Of a stretch of 64,000 nucleotides of DNA, positions 10,801-22,949 are shown piece after piece. The DNA is from Anthoceros angustus (Eukaryota > Streptophyta > Anthocerotopsida > Anthocerotales > Anthocerotaceae). How positions within the stretch are numbered: the first letter of the stretch is position 1; every line of letters starts with the position of its first letter. The position numbers were made by a program, and so were the translations under genes. The stretch lies in the NCBI GenBank assembly GCA_010909165.1, contig MU008168.1, positions 806,001-870,000 of the forward strand, given 5' to 3'. The notes beneath the pieces were generated by a model. The model saw only the letters and a program-made list of their open reading frames with translations. It searched no databases and was not told the DNA's origin.

Positions 10801-12178
10801 GAAGCCTTGGTCCGTGGCCAACAAACACAGGTCTGTGCTCATTTGTTGTACTGCTTGACAAGACAAACCACCAACTGGTGCACGGTGTTCGGACTGTGAA
10901 GACCAATATTGCTTTATAAATCTGAAGATGAGTCCCCAGTCTGGGTGCCGTGATTTTTGTTGATCAGAAGGTCCTCAATCAATTGCGCTGCACCGGGAAA
11001 CAGTTGAAGGTCATGACCTATAGCCAGGCTGGCATGCCATGCTCAGTTTGAAGATGAGCTTGCAAGACAAAAGGACAAGCCTCCACCTGCAGCACAACCA
11101 ACGACCTGACCTTCTGCACTGGGTGCGGCGAATCGGCTTATCACAGTAAGTATGCATCGTGGAAATTGGAACTGCACCTGCTCTAAGGTCTCAGCTTGAC
11201 ACGATGAGCTTTAGCGAATCGTATCGTGGACACGCTAGGTATGTGCATAGGTTGGCAAGATAATCAGATTGATCTCGTTTGGGAGAAATTTTCAGCTTGC
11301 AAGCAATGATTTTTAGCTGTAGCGATTTGTGGACATGCTATAGGCTGCAGGTTAAATCTAGAAAAGAGTACACGTTGTTATTAACGAGATGGGAAATCCC
11401 ATCTACCCTTGAAGTCCAAGCAGGAACAACCCAAAAAGGGTTAATGGTAAAAGGGGAAGTCCTAATCCCCTCGAATGCCTTTCCTACTGTACCAATGATA
11501 TCGTGATCAGGGATGATGAAGGGCCTAGCTACCACCGGTGCTGAAGAAGCCGCTAGTCTTGCGCACGTAGCCATCCTATAAACAGCATTAGCCAGCGCTT
11601 TCTGCAGAGCTACGGAAACCCGCTGGTGAAAGAAAGCCACCACAGAGGAAAGGGGGAAGCCCCTCCAATTCCTGTGGCTGTGATAGGCTTTTGCACACTC
11701 CTTAATTAACTTAGGGAAGTCCTTGCCCATAGCCCCATGAGTCTCGAGGGCGAGGGGGATGAAAACATGGTTGTCTTGTATGGGAGATCACTTGTCAGTC
11801 TTGTGTATAAATCTTAGACGAGTTATCTTCTTCTCCTTTCGGGGTTCTGAGGTTGCCTTGTCGGCAGTCTATTGGTCTCGGTTTTCTTCTGCCTTATGCC
11901 CGGCATGTACAACCTCATGACCTAGCAGTCTGGTCAGTCTTCGGGCATCCCTTAGATTTCTATCTTGTGCCGTTAGTTTGGTTAGATACCTAGCCAGGGA
12001 GGTCCGATATTCCTCTTCCCTTACTTCAGGGTTTATGTCTATCACAAGACTCGGGTAAATACAATTCTTTTTAGATATAAAGCCTCAAAAAGTTGTCTTG
12101 TGTTGTTCACAGGGTCCAAAGCACCAGCAAACCAAATCCCAAACCCGATGTGAAAATGGAAAAGTATGTAATAATGTA
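10801..12178. pseudogene. Scrambled, degenerate partial copy of the MINDY gene (exons 8, 11, 12 and intron 11)
   Basis: Pieces of the MINDY gene recur here out of order. About 10808-10852 on the minus strand matches exon 8 (CTGTGTTTGTTGGCCACGGA versus CTGTATTTGTTGGCCACCGA). About 11080-11143 on the plus strand matches the end of exon 11, with its donor GTAAGT. About 11148-11240 and 11290-11356 are two copies of intron 11, separated by the end of exon 8 (AATCAGATTGATCTCGTTTG, 11264-11283). About 12103-12177 matches the last intron border and exon 12. In the exon 12 copy the CaaX cysteine codon TGT has become TAT and an extra base breaks the frame. A LINE-like fragment (about 11360-11760) sits inside the second intron copy. 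Confidence 0.7.
11338..11760 (-). repeat. Fragment of a LINE-like (non-LTR) polyprotein C-terminus, family R
   Basis: The minus strand reads FIPLALETHGAMGKDFPKLI, then ECAKAYHSHRN and a long alanine-rich tail (VSVALQKALANAVYRMA). The first stretch resembles the conserved C-terminal 'PL.fET.G..G' block seen downstream of reverse transcriptase in many non-LTR elements; I recognise it only at that level. The same sequence, diverged, occurs twice at 22950-24720, so this is a dispersed repeat. It interrupts the duplicated MINDY intron. Confidence 0.45.
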
Positions 12179-12180
12179 AC

Positions 12181-12530
12181 CGTTTTCTGAAGTAATGTTC
12201 ACATTGGATTCGCACTCCGTCCGTCGGCAAGCTTGTGTATAGCCGACGATGGACCGAGGGTGTTCGGGCTTTCGTCAAGATTTTTGAATTAAGAGCATTT
12301 AGGCCTGATAAATAAAGATTGAGAAGAGGTTTACAACGCAGTGACACATACACAAGTAAACCTTCTCTCAAGGACATGTACAAATTATTACGAAAATGGG
12401 TAATGTTCAAAATTCACCCTTTCATTGTTTCGTGATCAGTTAGTAGATGTGCTCATTGCTCCCAATGGCTAGCTGTAGTAGCACAGCTGAGGAGAGCTCA
12501 ACGGAGCATTCAAGCAATCTGCAAGGAATG
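12181..12530. other. Unassigned interval
   Basis: Between the exon 12 copy and the left edge of the family X repeat I see no gene or recognisable repeat. The minus-strand frame at 12042-12410 overlaps the MINDY fragment and looks accidental. Confidence 0.4.
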
Positions 12531-13378
12531 CACTAAACACCATAATATTTGAACCGGCGGAATATACATCAAGCGGCTTTATGCATGTATATACGCTGAA
12601 CCGGGTTCTGGATGGTCACTAAATCGCCGTTCCTGCATGTAGTCATGGAGAATGTGTTCAAAATTATGGTCGAATCCACATTCCGGTTTAAAATTGCCTG
12701 GAGCACACACGCCAACAAGGGTATGGTGGGGACATGCCAATGGGGTTTGCACTGGTCTAGCACCGATTTCAAACTCCCTTTGTGCCGGGATAATGAAACC
12801 CGACGAGAGTCTTTACATTATTCTGCCTTATAGTGAAGGGGAACGGAAGCCAGGATTTGCAACTGGTTCCCATTTATGGTAAGAAGGTATAGAAAATGAG
12901 CTGTTTATATAAGTGTACAAGGGTGTGCAAACTACATCACAAGACCACCGTGCGGCCCATCGCATGTACACCGACGAAACTTTATCCATTCCCTTTGCAA
13001 ATATGCCCAACATGGCCTTTTAATATCCTTGAGGAGAGTCTGTCTGTCTGCTCCATGTTCCTCTTCACCCCAAAGAAACCAAAGACATGGTATAGGGCTG
13101 GAAAAAGAGCTGCCAAGTTTCACGAACACTGGGTGGGCGCACCGCTAAACGAATCCAACGAATCGAAGTCATGGCAGGTAAGAAATGAAGGGTGTCAATA
13201 GGAACTGAGAAAATGTTGTCGTGATGGGCTTAAGCATGCCACCACAAAGGGTGTGGAAAAAGAGTTGCGTAATTTGGAAGGAGCGGACCATGAGTGGGAT
13301 ATATGTCGAGCCGTTCGGTCCTTCACTCCTCCCCGACCTGCACCGCTTTCTCCATGTGGAATAAATGCGTCATCACCA

Positions 13379-14000
13379 TCATCCTCGCCGGCCCACCGCC
13401 GAGGGAGTGGTTGAAGATGGGGACGGAGGGCACTTAACTTCTCCTTGATAGCTTTTTATCCGCCACAGATGATGTTTCCTAGAAGTGAGATTGAACCCAT
13501 AGTACACAATGACCGCCTTATGTACAAACAACTCAACGCGGTGGCTTCCATGCTTTTGCACCTTTGTTGGTAAGATGAAATTGTCTACCCTCCTGGCCCC
13601 AAGTATTCTCCGACATACTTGCCCCTCGAGGCATCGGTGCTCGGTTCGCCACCGCACCGCAAGTATGGGTCATCGGGTCGGTGCACACTCAACACCAACC
13701 CGTAATGCCTTGTGTGTGTCCCCTCACAAGGTGACAATAAACATACCTTTTTAATCTCCGTTATGTCACCATTCATGCGCTCGACCTCTTGCTCCCTGCC
13801 TCCACACTGGTAAGCACCCAAGTACATGTCCGTTGAGGCACATCTCGCAATAAGGCTTCGCCCAAGATAGCCTCGAACTCGCAGTGTACAAGTGCAAGTC
13901 CGCTGCAGATCTATCATACCACTTCCACGGACTTTTCAACACAAGGCCAATGCTATTGTCCACTATAGTTGCAATCTCCTCTTGATCCTTCCAAGTCATT
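13379..14000 (-). pseudogene. Family X minus-strand ORF remnant, copy 1
   Basis: Frames shift repeatedly, but the recurring protein is readable: EEIATIVDNSIGLVLKSPWK at about 13975-13916, VERMNGDITEIK near 13775, PCEGTHTRHY near 13720, and a tail ending in KYVGEYLG (near 13610) and LPTKVQKHGSH. Homologous text occurs at 33000-33700 (best preserved) and 20900-21290. I do not recognise the domain. The Trp/Tyr-rich IGLVLKxPWKWYDR block is its most conserved part. Confidence 0.45.
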
Positions 14001-15229
14001 CCACCACCTCCTCCGCCGGGTTAACATATGTGGAAAGTTTTGCAAACCCTTCCTTAAGTGCTCTACTCCTTCCCGCAGTGAGCTTTCCATCGCTTTCTTG
14101 TCCTTGGCCTCAGAGCTAGGTGGTTGTGGGTCCTATCTCAAAGATTTGGAATAAAAGACAAGAACTCAGCCCATCTTCCTGCTTTCCCATAACGGTGAGG
14201 TCGAATCGCTTACTCGGAACGGTAACTTTACCCCCGCTTTTTTTCCTCCGCGTGATTTTGAATTGGTGTTGGAATGATAGATTGTTACTGCGACACTTTA
14301 AACTTCCGAGCACCGCCTGCTTTCAACGGCCGAAAGAACGGAAGTCCGGAACCTCGGTCGACCTTCACTGGGTTTGGCGTGAACGCCTTGGTCAATATAT
14401 ATCCCGCATAACGGAAGAGTTTTGGCCTCTTTGTGCTTCAAATGCTTGGAGAAACACGAGAACATTTGGTCAATCGGTCATGTGTGTGACCGACAAGAAG
14501 AACCCCACCTTCACTTTCTCAAATGTCCCCATCTCCACGAGCATATTCGGATAAGCAAACAGCTTGATTCTTGTTCTCCGACATGTGTTGTCCAAATTGC
14601 AAATATAGAACCTTGGGAAGTAAGATATGTATGTATCACATCTTGTATAATGCATATGGTTAAATTAGCATCGTTCAAATTTGCGTAGTGCAGACACGCC
14701 TTGAACGTGTGATTGTGAATCATACACCCCACCACATGGAAACACGGCTATCTTCCTTTAGCTCCTTAGGCCATCTAAGTATATGCGGTAAAGATGTTTT
14801 TTCTCGATCCATACCATCGATACATAATAACATGTACTTGTGAGGCTCGGTATCCTTTCGCTCGATGTTTTGTCAACTTCTTCCGCTCCTCCATAAGCTT
14901 TATGCGATGTTTTGTTCAATGCCTCCGATATATATCGCCATACAACCAAATGTCATGGGTGTCCATCAAGGACATATACCATCATTCACGACCGACCCTC
15001 CCACTAACGCCTCATTTCAAATGCAATAGGCGAAGGGTCGACCATTATAAGTCAGGTCTAGGCGATTGTCCGTAGGGGCAAAGGGCACCTAACCGCCTCG
15101 AGAGGTCAACCTAAGCGAACCTAGGGTTCCGGTGTTGTGGTCGCATTGAGGCCCTCAATGGTCCTCAACGCTAGGGCGAAACCAGGCGCTCTGAAAATCT
15201 TGGCGAAAGTGTCCAGCCCGCTCATTTTC

Positions 15230-15520
15230 AACCCCAATATGGGCCGGGCCCGTTCCTCCTCCCCTTTCCCATCCCCTTCCACCTTTCCACCGGCGGCAGC
15301 ATCCGCCCCTCTCCTCCCTGCAGGCCCGGCATGCCGTCCCGTGCCCTTTCCACCAAGGCGCGGCATGCTGCCCTCATCCTCCCTGCGGGCCCGGCATGGC
15401 GCGCCCTCGCCTCCGAGGGGCGCATGCCGACGCCTCCATCTCCCCTCCCCGGCCGGAGGCGCGCGGCATCTGCGCCTCCTCCTCTCTCCAAACTCGGGCG
15501 CATTCTAGAGAACATGCCTT
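15230..15520. repeat. GC-rich low-complexity tract with GGCATGC-centred palindromes
   Basis: A strongly C/G-rich stretch inside family X copy 1 with repeated GCCCGGCATGCCG-type cores (near 15325, 15360, 15390 and 15420) flanked by short inverted CCTCCCTGC/GCAGGGAGG-like arms. The same kind of tract recurs in the third copy at 25350-25520 and 36600-37080. The long open frames here on both strands are compositional and are not called as genes. Confidence 0.5.
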
Positions 15521-17299
15521 CCGCAAGGGCCGACCGATCGTACCTCGACCAAGGGTCAACATCCACCATCACAACCACCGGGCGTATCGGATGGCCCACT
15601 CGTGTGACGCCCAACCCCCCCTTTATACCATGCGGAAAACGGTGTGCGGCGATGAGCATGATCTGCGCGATCCGATTGCTCGGATGTTGAACTTTAGACG
15701 CAGAGAACATGTTGAAAATCGATTGGATTTGGGTATCTTCACGCTTGAAGTTCTCCCATAGTCTCGTAAAATACGTCACGAAATATCAGCCCGTTTTGCT
15801 CCATGCCACATTTGTATTGTGTCCACACTTCTAGCTTGGTGAAAGTGTCGAAGATTGTAGACTTCAACATTAGGCGGCCGCCTGCTTCGAAATGTTGCAT
15901 CCATCCATGCTATAGCGCCCAATGCATGAGATGATTTCACCGGGGTTTGGCTTGCTACCATCCCATGGTGAATTCAACAAGATTACCCTTCACCTCCTCA
16001 TACCTTTCCGACCCTATGCAATACACCCTTCCAAGGATTTCGTGCAACACTTGATTGGAACGGTCTGTGAAAGCATGCACTCTTTCCTTTCGATCCTTGG
16101 TCAGCCTTACAAGGGTCTCTAAGTATGTCTCCGACCTTCCCAACATAAGAAACCTTTGCCTCTCTTCTTGGAAACCCTCGAAAGTCGTTGGATACATAGT
16201 TTGTTGCAACACGGTTTCCGAAATCTTGCGTAACCGTGTCCGCCTTCTTCTTCAAGGAGACACCACCGCCTTTGCAAACGAAACCTGTCGCTCGCCTGCA
16301 ATGTCTCCGACATTGGCTTCGATGATACGACGCCGAGAGGGAGGGAACGGGAGGGGAACGCTATCGCCAGAATATCGCTCCCCAATGCACCAAACACTCC
16401 ACACGGCGGGGCGAAAGACCTCATGGCACGCTCATTTCGACCGGGCGGGCGATCTCGCCTCCGGCTAAGTTCCATAGCCGCATACAAGTTCAGTTCCGGG
16501 CCGTGGCACATAGGGGGCACGAATGGTTATGAGTCCTTCGCCATCCCGAGCTCGCATACGATTTTCACGAACAAGGTGAAGCACATCGTCATCCACAACG
16601 ACACCACTCATCGCCATCCGCTTGCCTCCCGAATTTCCAGCTTGTCTACATAAGCTTGTGTTCATACACACAGTTGTCCACAAAGAGCATTCGGAAAACT
16701 CGGTCCTCATCGGCAAAGTTCGCGCTTAAAATGATCGCTGAATGCCCCTTCGATCGCATGGTCTCTTTGTGAGGGCAGGCATTCCCGTGATGCCAACAAG
16801 TTCCCGCCATCCGCAGAGTCAAGCCGCATGACACCCACTTATGAACCCACGAGACAAGGGACTCGAATGGAGGCGAACGCGATATGAAAATTACCTCGTG
16901 TCTTCATCGGTATGGGTGGAGTGGAGCATGCGAAGAGACGCGTCGGAACGCGATCCCAAAGACCGTGAACAAGGAGGAATACAAGCCTCGCACAATCATA
17001 TTAGACATAGCAACTATCGCGGATGCCTCGGAGTGGCATCTTTCCAAAGACTTGGGAGAAGATTTATCTACGTGATCCGACGCTTATTCACAAGCTCATT
17101 AAAGTTGCGGCTTTTGCCGTTAGGGATCGGAAGGCTTTAATGTATGCGCAACACGGTTGGAAAACATGGGCCACCGCAATAAAATCGTGGCAAAGATAGC
17201 TGCCACACCAAATAAGGGTAAGTGGAAAAACCGACAACGCCGACACGCTCACCGCCCTATTTAACCCTTGCCCCGATTTTTGTAAGCTTTTCCTTTCCG

Positions 17300-18450
17300 T
17301 AATGGAGCGCTCACCGGCTCACACCGTGTTCATCCGCACAGTTGCGCCCACCGCAAACCAAGGAAGGCCTTCGCCTCCAAGCCGCCGCAGGAGGAGGCCA
17401 TTGCGCGCCGTGATTTTGACCAGGAGGTGCGCGCCACGCCTAACGTGTGCGCCTTGAAGGAGACGGTGTCTCACCGTATGCATCCGTTGCTTGTGATGGC
17501 AATGGCAAGTGGGCGGAAAGAAGAAGGACTTAAGGTGAGTGGGAGAAGAAGGCCCGCCGCATGTGGAGAAACCTAAGCGCCAAGAAATCGAAAGGAAGAA
17601 GGCGATCACACCCGCAAAGAGGAGATGATGGACACCAGTTCGGCCGACTGGTCTTCCAACTAAGGCGCACCTTGAAGGCGAACGCAGGCACGCGTTGGAG
17701 CGCGGCGAACTCGGATCCCGGGATCGCCAAGGTGAGCACAACGAAGGAGGGAGGGAAATCAGGGATGGCAAACTCACAGAAGACAGCTGCCGCAAATTCT
17801 AATCCTTCGCCTTTTACGTTTGAGGAGACTGTTCAATTGCGCAGACACACTAACCAGATTGATGACGATTGTCCGAGAGAAGGACTGGCTTTTGACACAG
17901 AGTGCAGAACCAGATGAAGACAATGTGGTGTGGACACCAATGTTGAAATTATGGATTTATGGCTACAACGGTGCTTTCGAATCGTAGAGCCGTAATGGAT
18001 TTGTGGTGGCGGGCAACGTTAATAGAAGGAGATCCGGATATTCGTGTCTTGGTGACTGGCCTTATGGCATGGTCAGTCCTAAGAACTTATGGCGCAACCT
18101 TTTGTAACACCCTTTGCATGATGGCCGCCGACCTCCTTAGGACCACATTTTGTGCGTCTATTCTTAGTGGCCCCTTCCATTGTCACGGGGCACTGCCATG
18201 GCTCGCTTCGATTAGTGGAATTCGCTTAATGGTGGTGCCAACCCAATGTTTCCGAGTGAAACTGGCAGCCCCTTTCCGTGCCAAGATGCCAAATTGTGGT
18301 TTTGTTGAGGGTTCACGTGAACATGGTACACTACAAGAGATTTCTCCGCCACAGATATATCAAAAGGCCATGTTGGACCCGTTTGGTGCGCAGTGAATGG
18401 CTAAGGGCCTCACGCATAGTAGGTGTATGATGGGCGCTGCATCCGGCGCC
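17300..18450 (+). pseudogene. Family X plus-strand ORF remnant, copy 1
   Basis: A lysine/arginine-rich region (KKSKGRRRSHPQRGDDG) leads to FEETVQLRRHTNQIDDDC and then NVVWTPMLKLWIYGYNGAF (near 17922-17978). The corresponding region of copy 3 (35550-35990) has the same order: a basic stretch, RTEEDTMVWTP, then WIFGFNGALH. The frame is broken in several places. Domain unknown. Confidence 0.4.
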
Positions 18451-18856
18451 TATCGCTGGCTGTGTAGTTTCCTCACCTTTCTACCATAGAGGAACCGCGA
18501 CATTTTCCATACCTTGCCACCGTAAATGTGAACCGGATGCAAAGTGGCTTTCATTCCTTCAAAGATAAGACAATATATTGTAAACATCACGGCGGGTTTC
18601 CGCATCCCAGCACAAAGGGAGTGTGAAGTCGGTGCTAAATCATTGCAAACCGGGAATGTCCCCACTGACCTTTTTGCGTACTGGTGCTCCCGGTAAATTT
18701 GAAGTAGAATGTGATTTTGACCATAATTTTGAACACATTATCCGCGATTACATACATGAACAGCGATTTAGTGACCATCCACAACCCGTTCAGCGTGATA
18801 TTCATGCATAAAGCCGCTTGATGTATATTCCGGCTCAAATATTATCGTGTTTGATG

Positions 18857-19700
18857 TTCTTCTCCACGCTAGGGTTCCTGCACCGCCGCCTTCTTGGGTC
18901 CCATAATCGCCGGCCCGTCCGGCCGTTGTGGCTTGATGGCCGACAATTCTCTTACTGCGGCTCCGCGCCGAGCGCCCGCCACGAAAGAGGGTCGCTCGGC
19001 GCTTTTGGCCTAAGAGATAGTGCGAGAGGTGGTGCTGAAAAGCAGTGATCGCGAAATCGCCTGACGGTCGGAGAATGGCCTTATCTCGGCCGAACGCCTG
19101 GGAGAATCAAGCGCGGAGGGCGCCCGCCGCCGGGTGAATCGCCGAGTCCTGCATTGCTTACTCTAGCCTTACGCTGCCGTCGCCGCTGCTCGCATACTCT
19201 AGCCTTACTCTAGCGCATGTACCCAGGGCGTGGTTACTTGCCCATAACGGCCACTGACAACCCTATGGTCCTGGTCCATTGCATGCTTGTCCCCCTCCCA
19301 GCACCGTCCATGTGGCCCCCTTGCCAAAACACGCTCCCCGTTCCAAAGTTACCTTTCCCGGCGTACTTATCGTGACTTACTCCGGAGTGCAGTCCGAACT
19401 CACCCCGGTCTACTCCGAAGTGCGGCCCGGAGTCACCCAGGCCACTCCAGAGTGCCGTCCGGAGTCACCTTATCCTTATGCGCTTCGGTCGTTCATCCCT
19501 TTTTTACTCGTCCTGACCTTATATCTCCCTTCTCGCCTTATTTCCCACTCCCCACTAACAAAAAAACAAAAACTAGCTCATTACCTTCCTAAGGGGGAGA
19601 GCCCACGGTCCACACCGGTGTATAGTCACGCCGGTGTATATTCAGCCATACGCTTGGGCTCGACTCCAGACCAGTACATTTTTAGGTTCCATTCATTTTA
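18857..19700. other. GC-rich spacer with short tandem repeat
   Basis: No supported gene. At about 19379-19469 there are three imperfect copies of a unit of roughly 34 bp built on ACTCCGRAGTGCRGTCCG. The 140-residue plus-strand frame across it is repetitive (TPVYSEVRPGV...TPECRPES) and is probably a by-product of the repeat. Confidence 0.45.
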
Positions 19701-22700
19701 ATTGCCAACAGGTTTTGGCCTTTCGCTAGTTGACTTGCGTGCAACTTCAAGGATGTATTAGTAACATGCTATTTAGTGAAGGGGGTGATTATTCAGCATG
19801 AGGGTTTTCTGCTCTTTATTTGCCGAAGGGGGTTTTGGATGGGTGTTGAATCCTTTGTTCACCGCTTGTGCTGGAAAAGATGATCAGAAAGAAGGGTGAA
19901 CACCAACACTGCATAGCTTGCCGATGACATGTGGAGCAATGGTTGTAGTTTACACCTATGCCGACTTTAGAGCCCATTTACAGACCCAAAATGGAGCACC
20001 ATGATCGCTGTGAAGATGAGTACATTTGACGATGCCCCACAAACAATCGGGAAAACATGGTCCAACCAATGTCGAACTCTATTTCCCCAGAACGCTTCCA
20101 CGGGGTGGTGGTATGGGTCATAGGAATCCTTCTGCACGACATGGAATTCATGGAATGGTGGGTGGCGCCGCCAGCCGGCGCCCGCACCGCCTCCCACAAT
20201 CCCGAAAGTGATATGTCATCTCCTATCCCTTGGTAGGTTGGAGGAATCGATTTTGAGACAAGAGGGTCAGTATGTGTGTCACCAACCATCCGACAGATGC
20301 TATGTATAGTCATGTGACTAGCCGTGATCAAAATGAAAGTGCTGGGTATGGATGCATTATTAGTGATGCATCGAAGCCCTAAATGTGCACATGCTCTAAA
20401 TGTGCAAATTTAAAAAGGGTGTCCCGAATCTGGCTTTTTAGGACTAAACCGCCCAAGACTTGGAGTGGAGTTTCCATCTACCATCTTGTAGAATATACAG
20501 TCGTTTCAAACTTTCCCCAATGACTACTACAATGAACGATTGTAATGTGTTTCCCTTCTCAAAGAAAATGAGGCTACCGCACTTTTAACATTCAAGTGCA
20601 ATCTACTCTCCTTCTAAATTGACGCCGTCATCTTCGTAGGTTCGGCATCATCACCGTCATCTTCACATCCTCTGTGCCACTTTGACTTGCTGGTTGTATG
20701 AAGCCCGCAATTCATTCACTTGTCCTTGATTGCCTTCTTGTCACCGTGACAGATGTTTAGAATTCAAGGTGAAACCATAATACAAGATGACGGTTTTGTG
20801 TACATAAACTTCTGAATATTTTTAGGTTCAACCCTTCGACCCCTTTTCCCCGGTTTGTTGCTTGGCTCGGCATCCCCCAATTATGTATTCTTCAACGTAC
20901 CTACCCTCAAACGCATCTGTGCTCGCCTGTACTGGAACAAGTAAGTGAGGTGGGTCATCAAACAAAACCGTCAATCACCTTCCCAATCCAAAATGGTCTT
21001 GTAGCGTGTCCTCGCTGGAACGCAATGAACATGCCCTTATTTATTTCAACACATCACCATTCAAACGTGTCATTCCTCCCATTGTCTTTCCAAGTTTTGG
21101 TATCGTCCCAAATACATATCTCGTTGTGGAAGGTCCTCAACAACGCCTCGTAATAAAGCTTCATCATCAAGTCGCAGAGGTTGGCATTTACTGGACCTCG
21201 AATACCACTTCCAAGGATGGAGGACGAGCCCAATGTTGTTTTGAATAACAGAATCTCTTGTTGGTCCACCCAAAAGCTTCCCACCATTTGTATTCCTCCG
21301 ATGTCACATAAGGCCTAAGGGCCGAAAGACCTTCCTTCAAATGAGCCACACCATCCGTAGGTGATAAGTCACCAACTTTCCTTTTCTATCCCTTGACCGG
21401 AGGCGGTTAAAGGCTTTATTGTGTCCAACGCACGAATGTCAAAAACTCAACCCGGCCTCTCTGTCTCCCAATAGGCTGATGTGGAATCGCTTGCTCGATG
21501 TGATTACAAACCCACGGTCACCTTTGGCTTCTCTCGTAATTTTGAATTGGTCTTTGGAAAGAGGTTGTTTAATTTTTTAGCCTTGTATGCGTGTCCACCT
21601 TCCCCTTATGGGCCAAACATATGACCGAAGTCCGAACTTGATCAATATCTTCACCTCCTGTGGAGTGTACGCACTAATCAAAATCTCGGCGGCGGGAAGA
21701 GTGTGAGCTTCCTTGTGTTTTAAGCTTTTGAAAAGCATGAAAACATTTGGTCGATTTGATCATGCGATGCCCCACCAACAAAACCCCACTTTCACCTTTT
21801 CAAACGTCCCCATGTCCACGAGCATGTTGAGATATGCAAAGCAATGATTGATTCTTGTTCTCTGCAGTGTTGTCCAATTGCAAATATAACACTTTCGGCA
21901 ATACTCCTTCGTAGTTATGAATAACATCACGGATGATGGTAATCGTAAGATTGGCATCATTCCAAGTTCGCATAATGCAAGTAAGCTCTTGCCTTAAAGC
22001 GTGTAATTGTGGATCATGCACCCAACCACATGAACTGAATCGGCACTCCTCATCCAAGTTCTTTGGCCATCAAGTAGATGGGAATCTCCGTCTTCTTTTG
22101 GTCCATTCCATCGATTGAAAGTAGAAGGTACATATGTGGTTCTACATAACTCTTGCTCCTGCCATCTTGACCGCTCACGATGCTAAGCGATGGGCATCTA
22201 AAGCCGCTTGATATTTTTGTTTTGACATACACACTCGTCGGTACATTTGAAGAGACATCCGATTAGATATGAAGGACCCTCCTATCTTTGAGACGCGCGA
22301 CGTCCCAAATCAACGGAGGAAGAACCTTCATGTTCCGTCCTAAGCGCATTTGCGAACAATTGGGTGGCGTACTCGAGCAACCACAATCCATGCCTTCGGC
22401 TTTTGGTTATGGAGCGGCGGCCGGCCACATGTATAAATTGTAGGGTGACCCTATGGTCCTTCGCCATGTGGGCGTTGGCGATTGGTATCCCTCGGTAGGA
22501 ACCTATGGTGCCGTTAAAGAGCACTGGAGGTGGGCGTGGCCATCTCCGGTGCTCTTCAACGCACCATAGGGTTCTTGGCCTCCAGGGCCGGCGGCGTCCA
22601 CATGTCTGGTGGCCTCGGGGTTTCATCCCAAGGGTTTTGCATATGTGGGGACGGTCTGGCGTCACCCATCCCATCATACAAAGATCGTAAGACCGGTTAT

Positions 22701-22940
22701 AGGGATCTTGCCCATAAAGCCTCGAGTTCAAAACAACCATTCCCCACTCAAGAAAACCATTCCATAAGTTCCCATGCATGTCAAGCCCGAAAGTGGTAAC
22801 AATTACCTTGATCGGATTTGTGGGGTTCCTAATTGTGCTCTTGAGACTGCGAGTGAGCACGTGGAAAACCTGTTGGATTTTGGTATTTTCACTCTTGGGA
22901 AGTTGCTTTTCCATAACTTCAAGAACCATGGATATTTCAC
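19700..22940. mobile_element. Family X repeat, copy 2 (decayed)
   Basis: The minus strand carries QNNIGLVLHPWKWYSRS (about 21253-21203) followed by ALLRGVVEDLPQRDMYLGRY, the same order as copy 3. Near 22200 AAAGCCGCTTGATAT matches the terminal block of copy 1. The 215-residue minus frame at 22282-22929 begins KQLPKSENTKIQQVFHVLTR and resembles NFKREDTQIQSIFNMFSAS of copy 1 (about 15740-15690), so it is probably part of the same protein. The edges cannot be fixed. Confidence 0.4.
22499..22573. repeat. Imperfect 25-bp inverted repeat (hairpin) inside family X copy 2
   Basis: AACCTATGGTGCCGTTAAAG at the left pairs with CTCTTCAACGCACCATAGGG at the right, with a few mismatches. The loop holds GGAGGTGGGCGTGGCCATCT, whose ends can also pair (GGAG/CTCC). 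The form matches the nested palindromes seen in the other two family X copies. Confidence 0.55.
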
Positions 22941-22949
22941 ATTATAATA

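Larger units (their letters stand above)
12531..18856. mobile_element. Family X repeat, copy 1, with inverted ends (unclassified, decayed)
   Basis: The two ends are inverted copies. 12531-12620 (CACTAAACACCATAATATTT, then GAATATACATCAAGCGGCTT) matches the reverse complement of 18770-18856. The similarity continues inward for several hundred bases (12600-12900 versus 18500-18840). The left half carries minus-strand coding remnants, including SIGLVLKSPWKWYDR and VERMNGDITEIK. The right half carries plus-strand remnants (NVVWTPMLKLWIYGYNGAF near 17922-17978). The same divergent-half arrangement recurs in copy 3. The inverted ends beginning CACTA suggest a CACTA-like DNA transposon, but no transposase domain is recognisable and no clear 3-bp target duplication is seen (ATG left, TTC right). 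Confidence 0.5.

Noticed and set aside
15228-15779. 183-codon minus-strand frame
   Set aside because: The right third is family X sequence, the rest is GC-rich repeat; not a gene of its own.
12531-18856. Assigning family X to CACTA, KDZ or MULE
   Set aside because: Ends begin CACTA on one side only, no transposase motif is readable and the flanking triplets differ.
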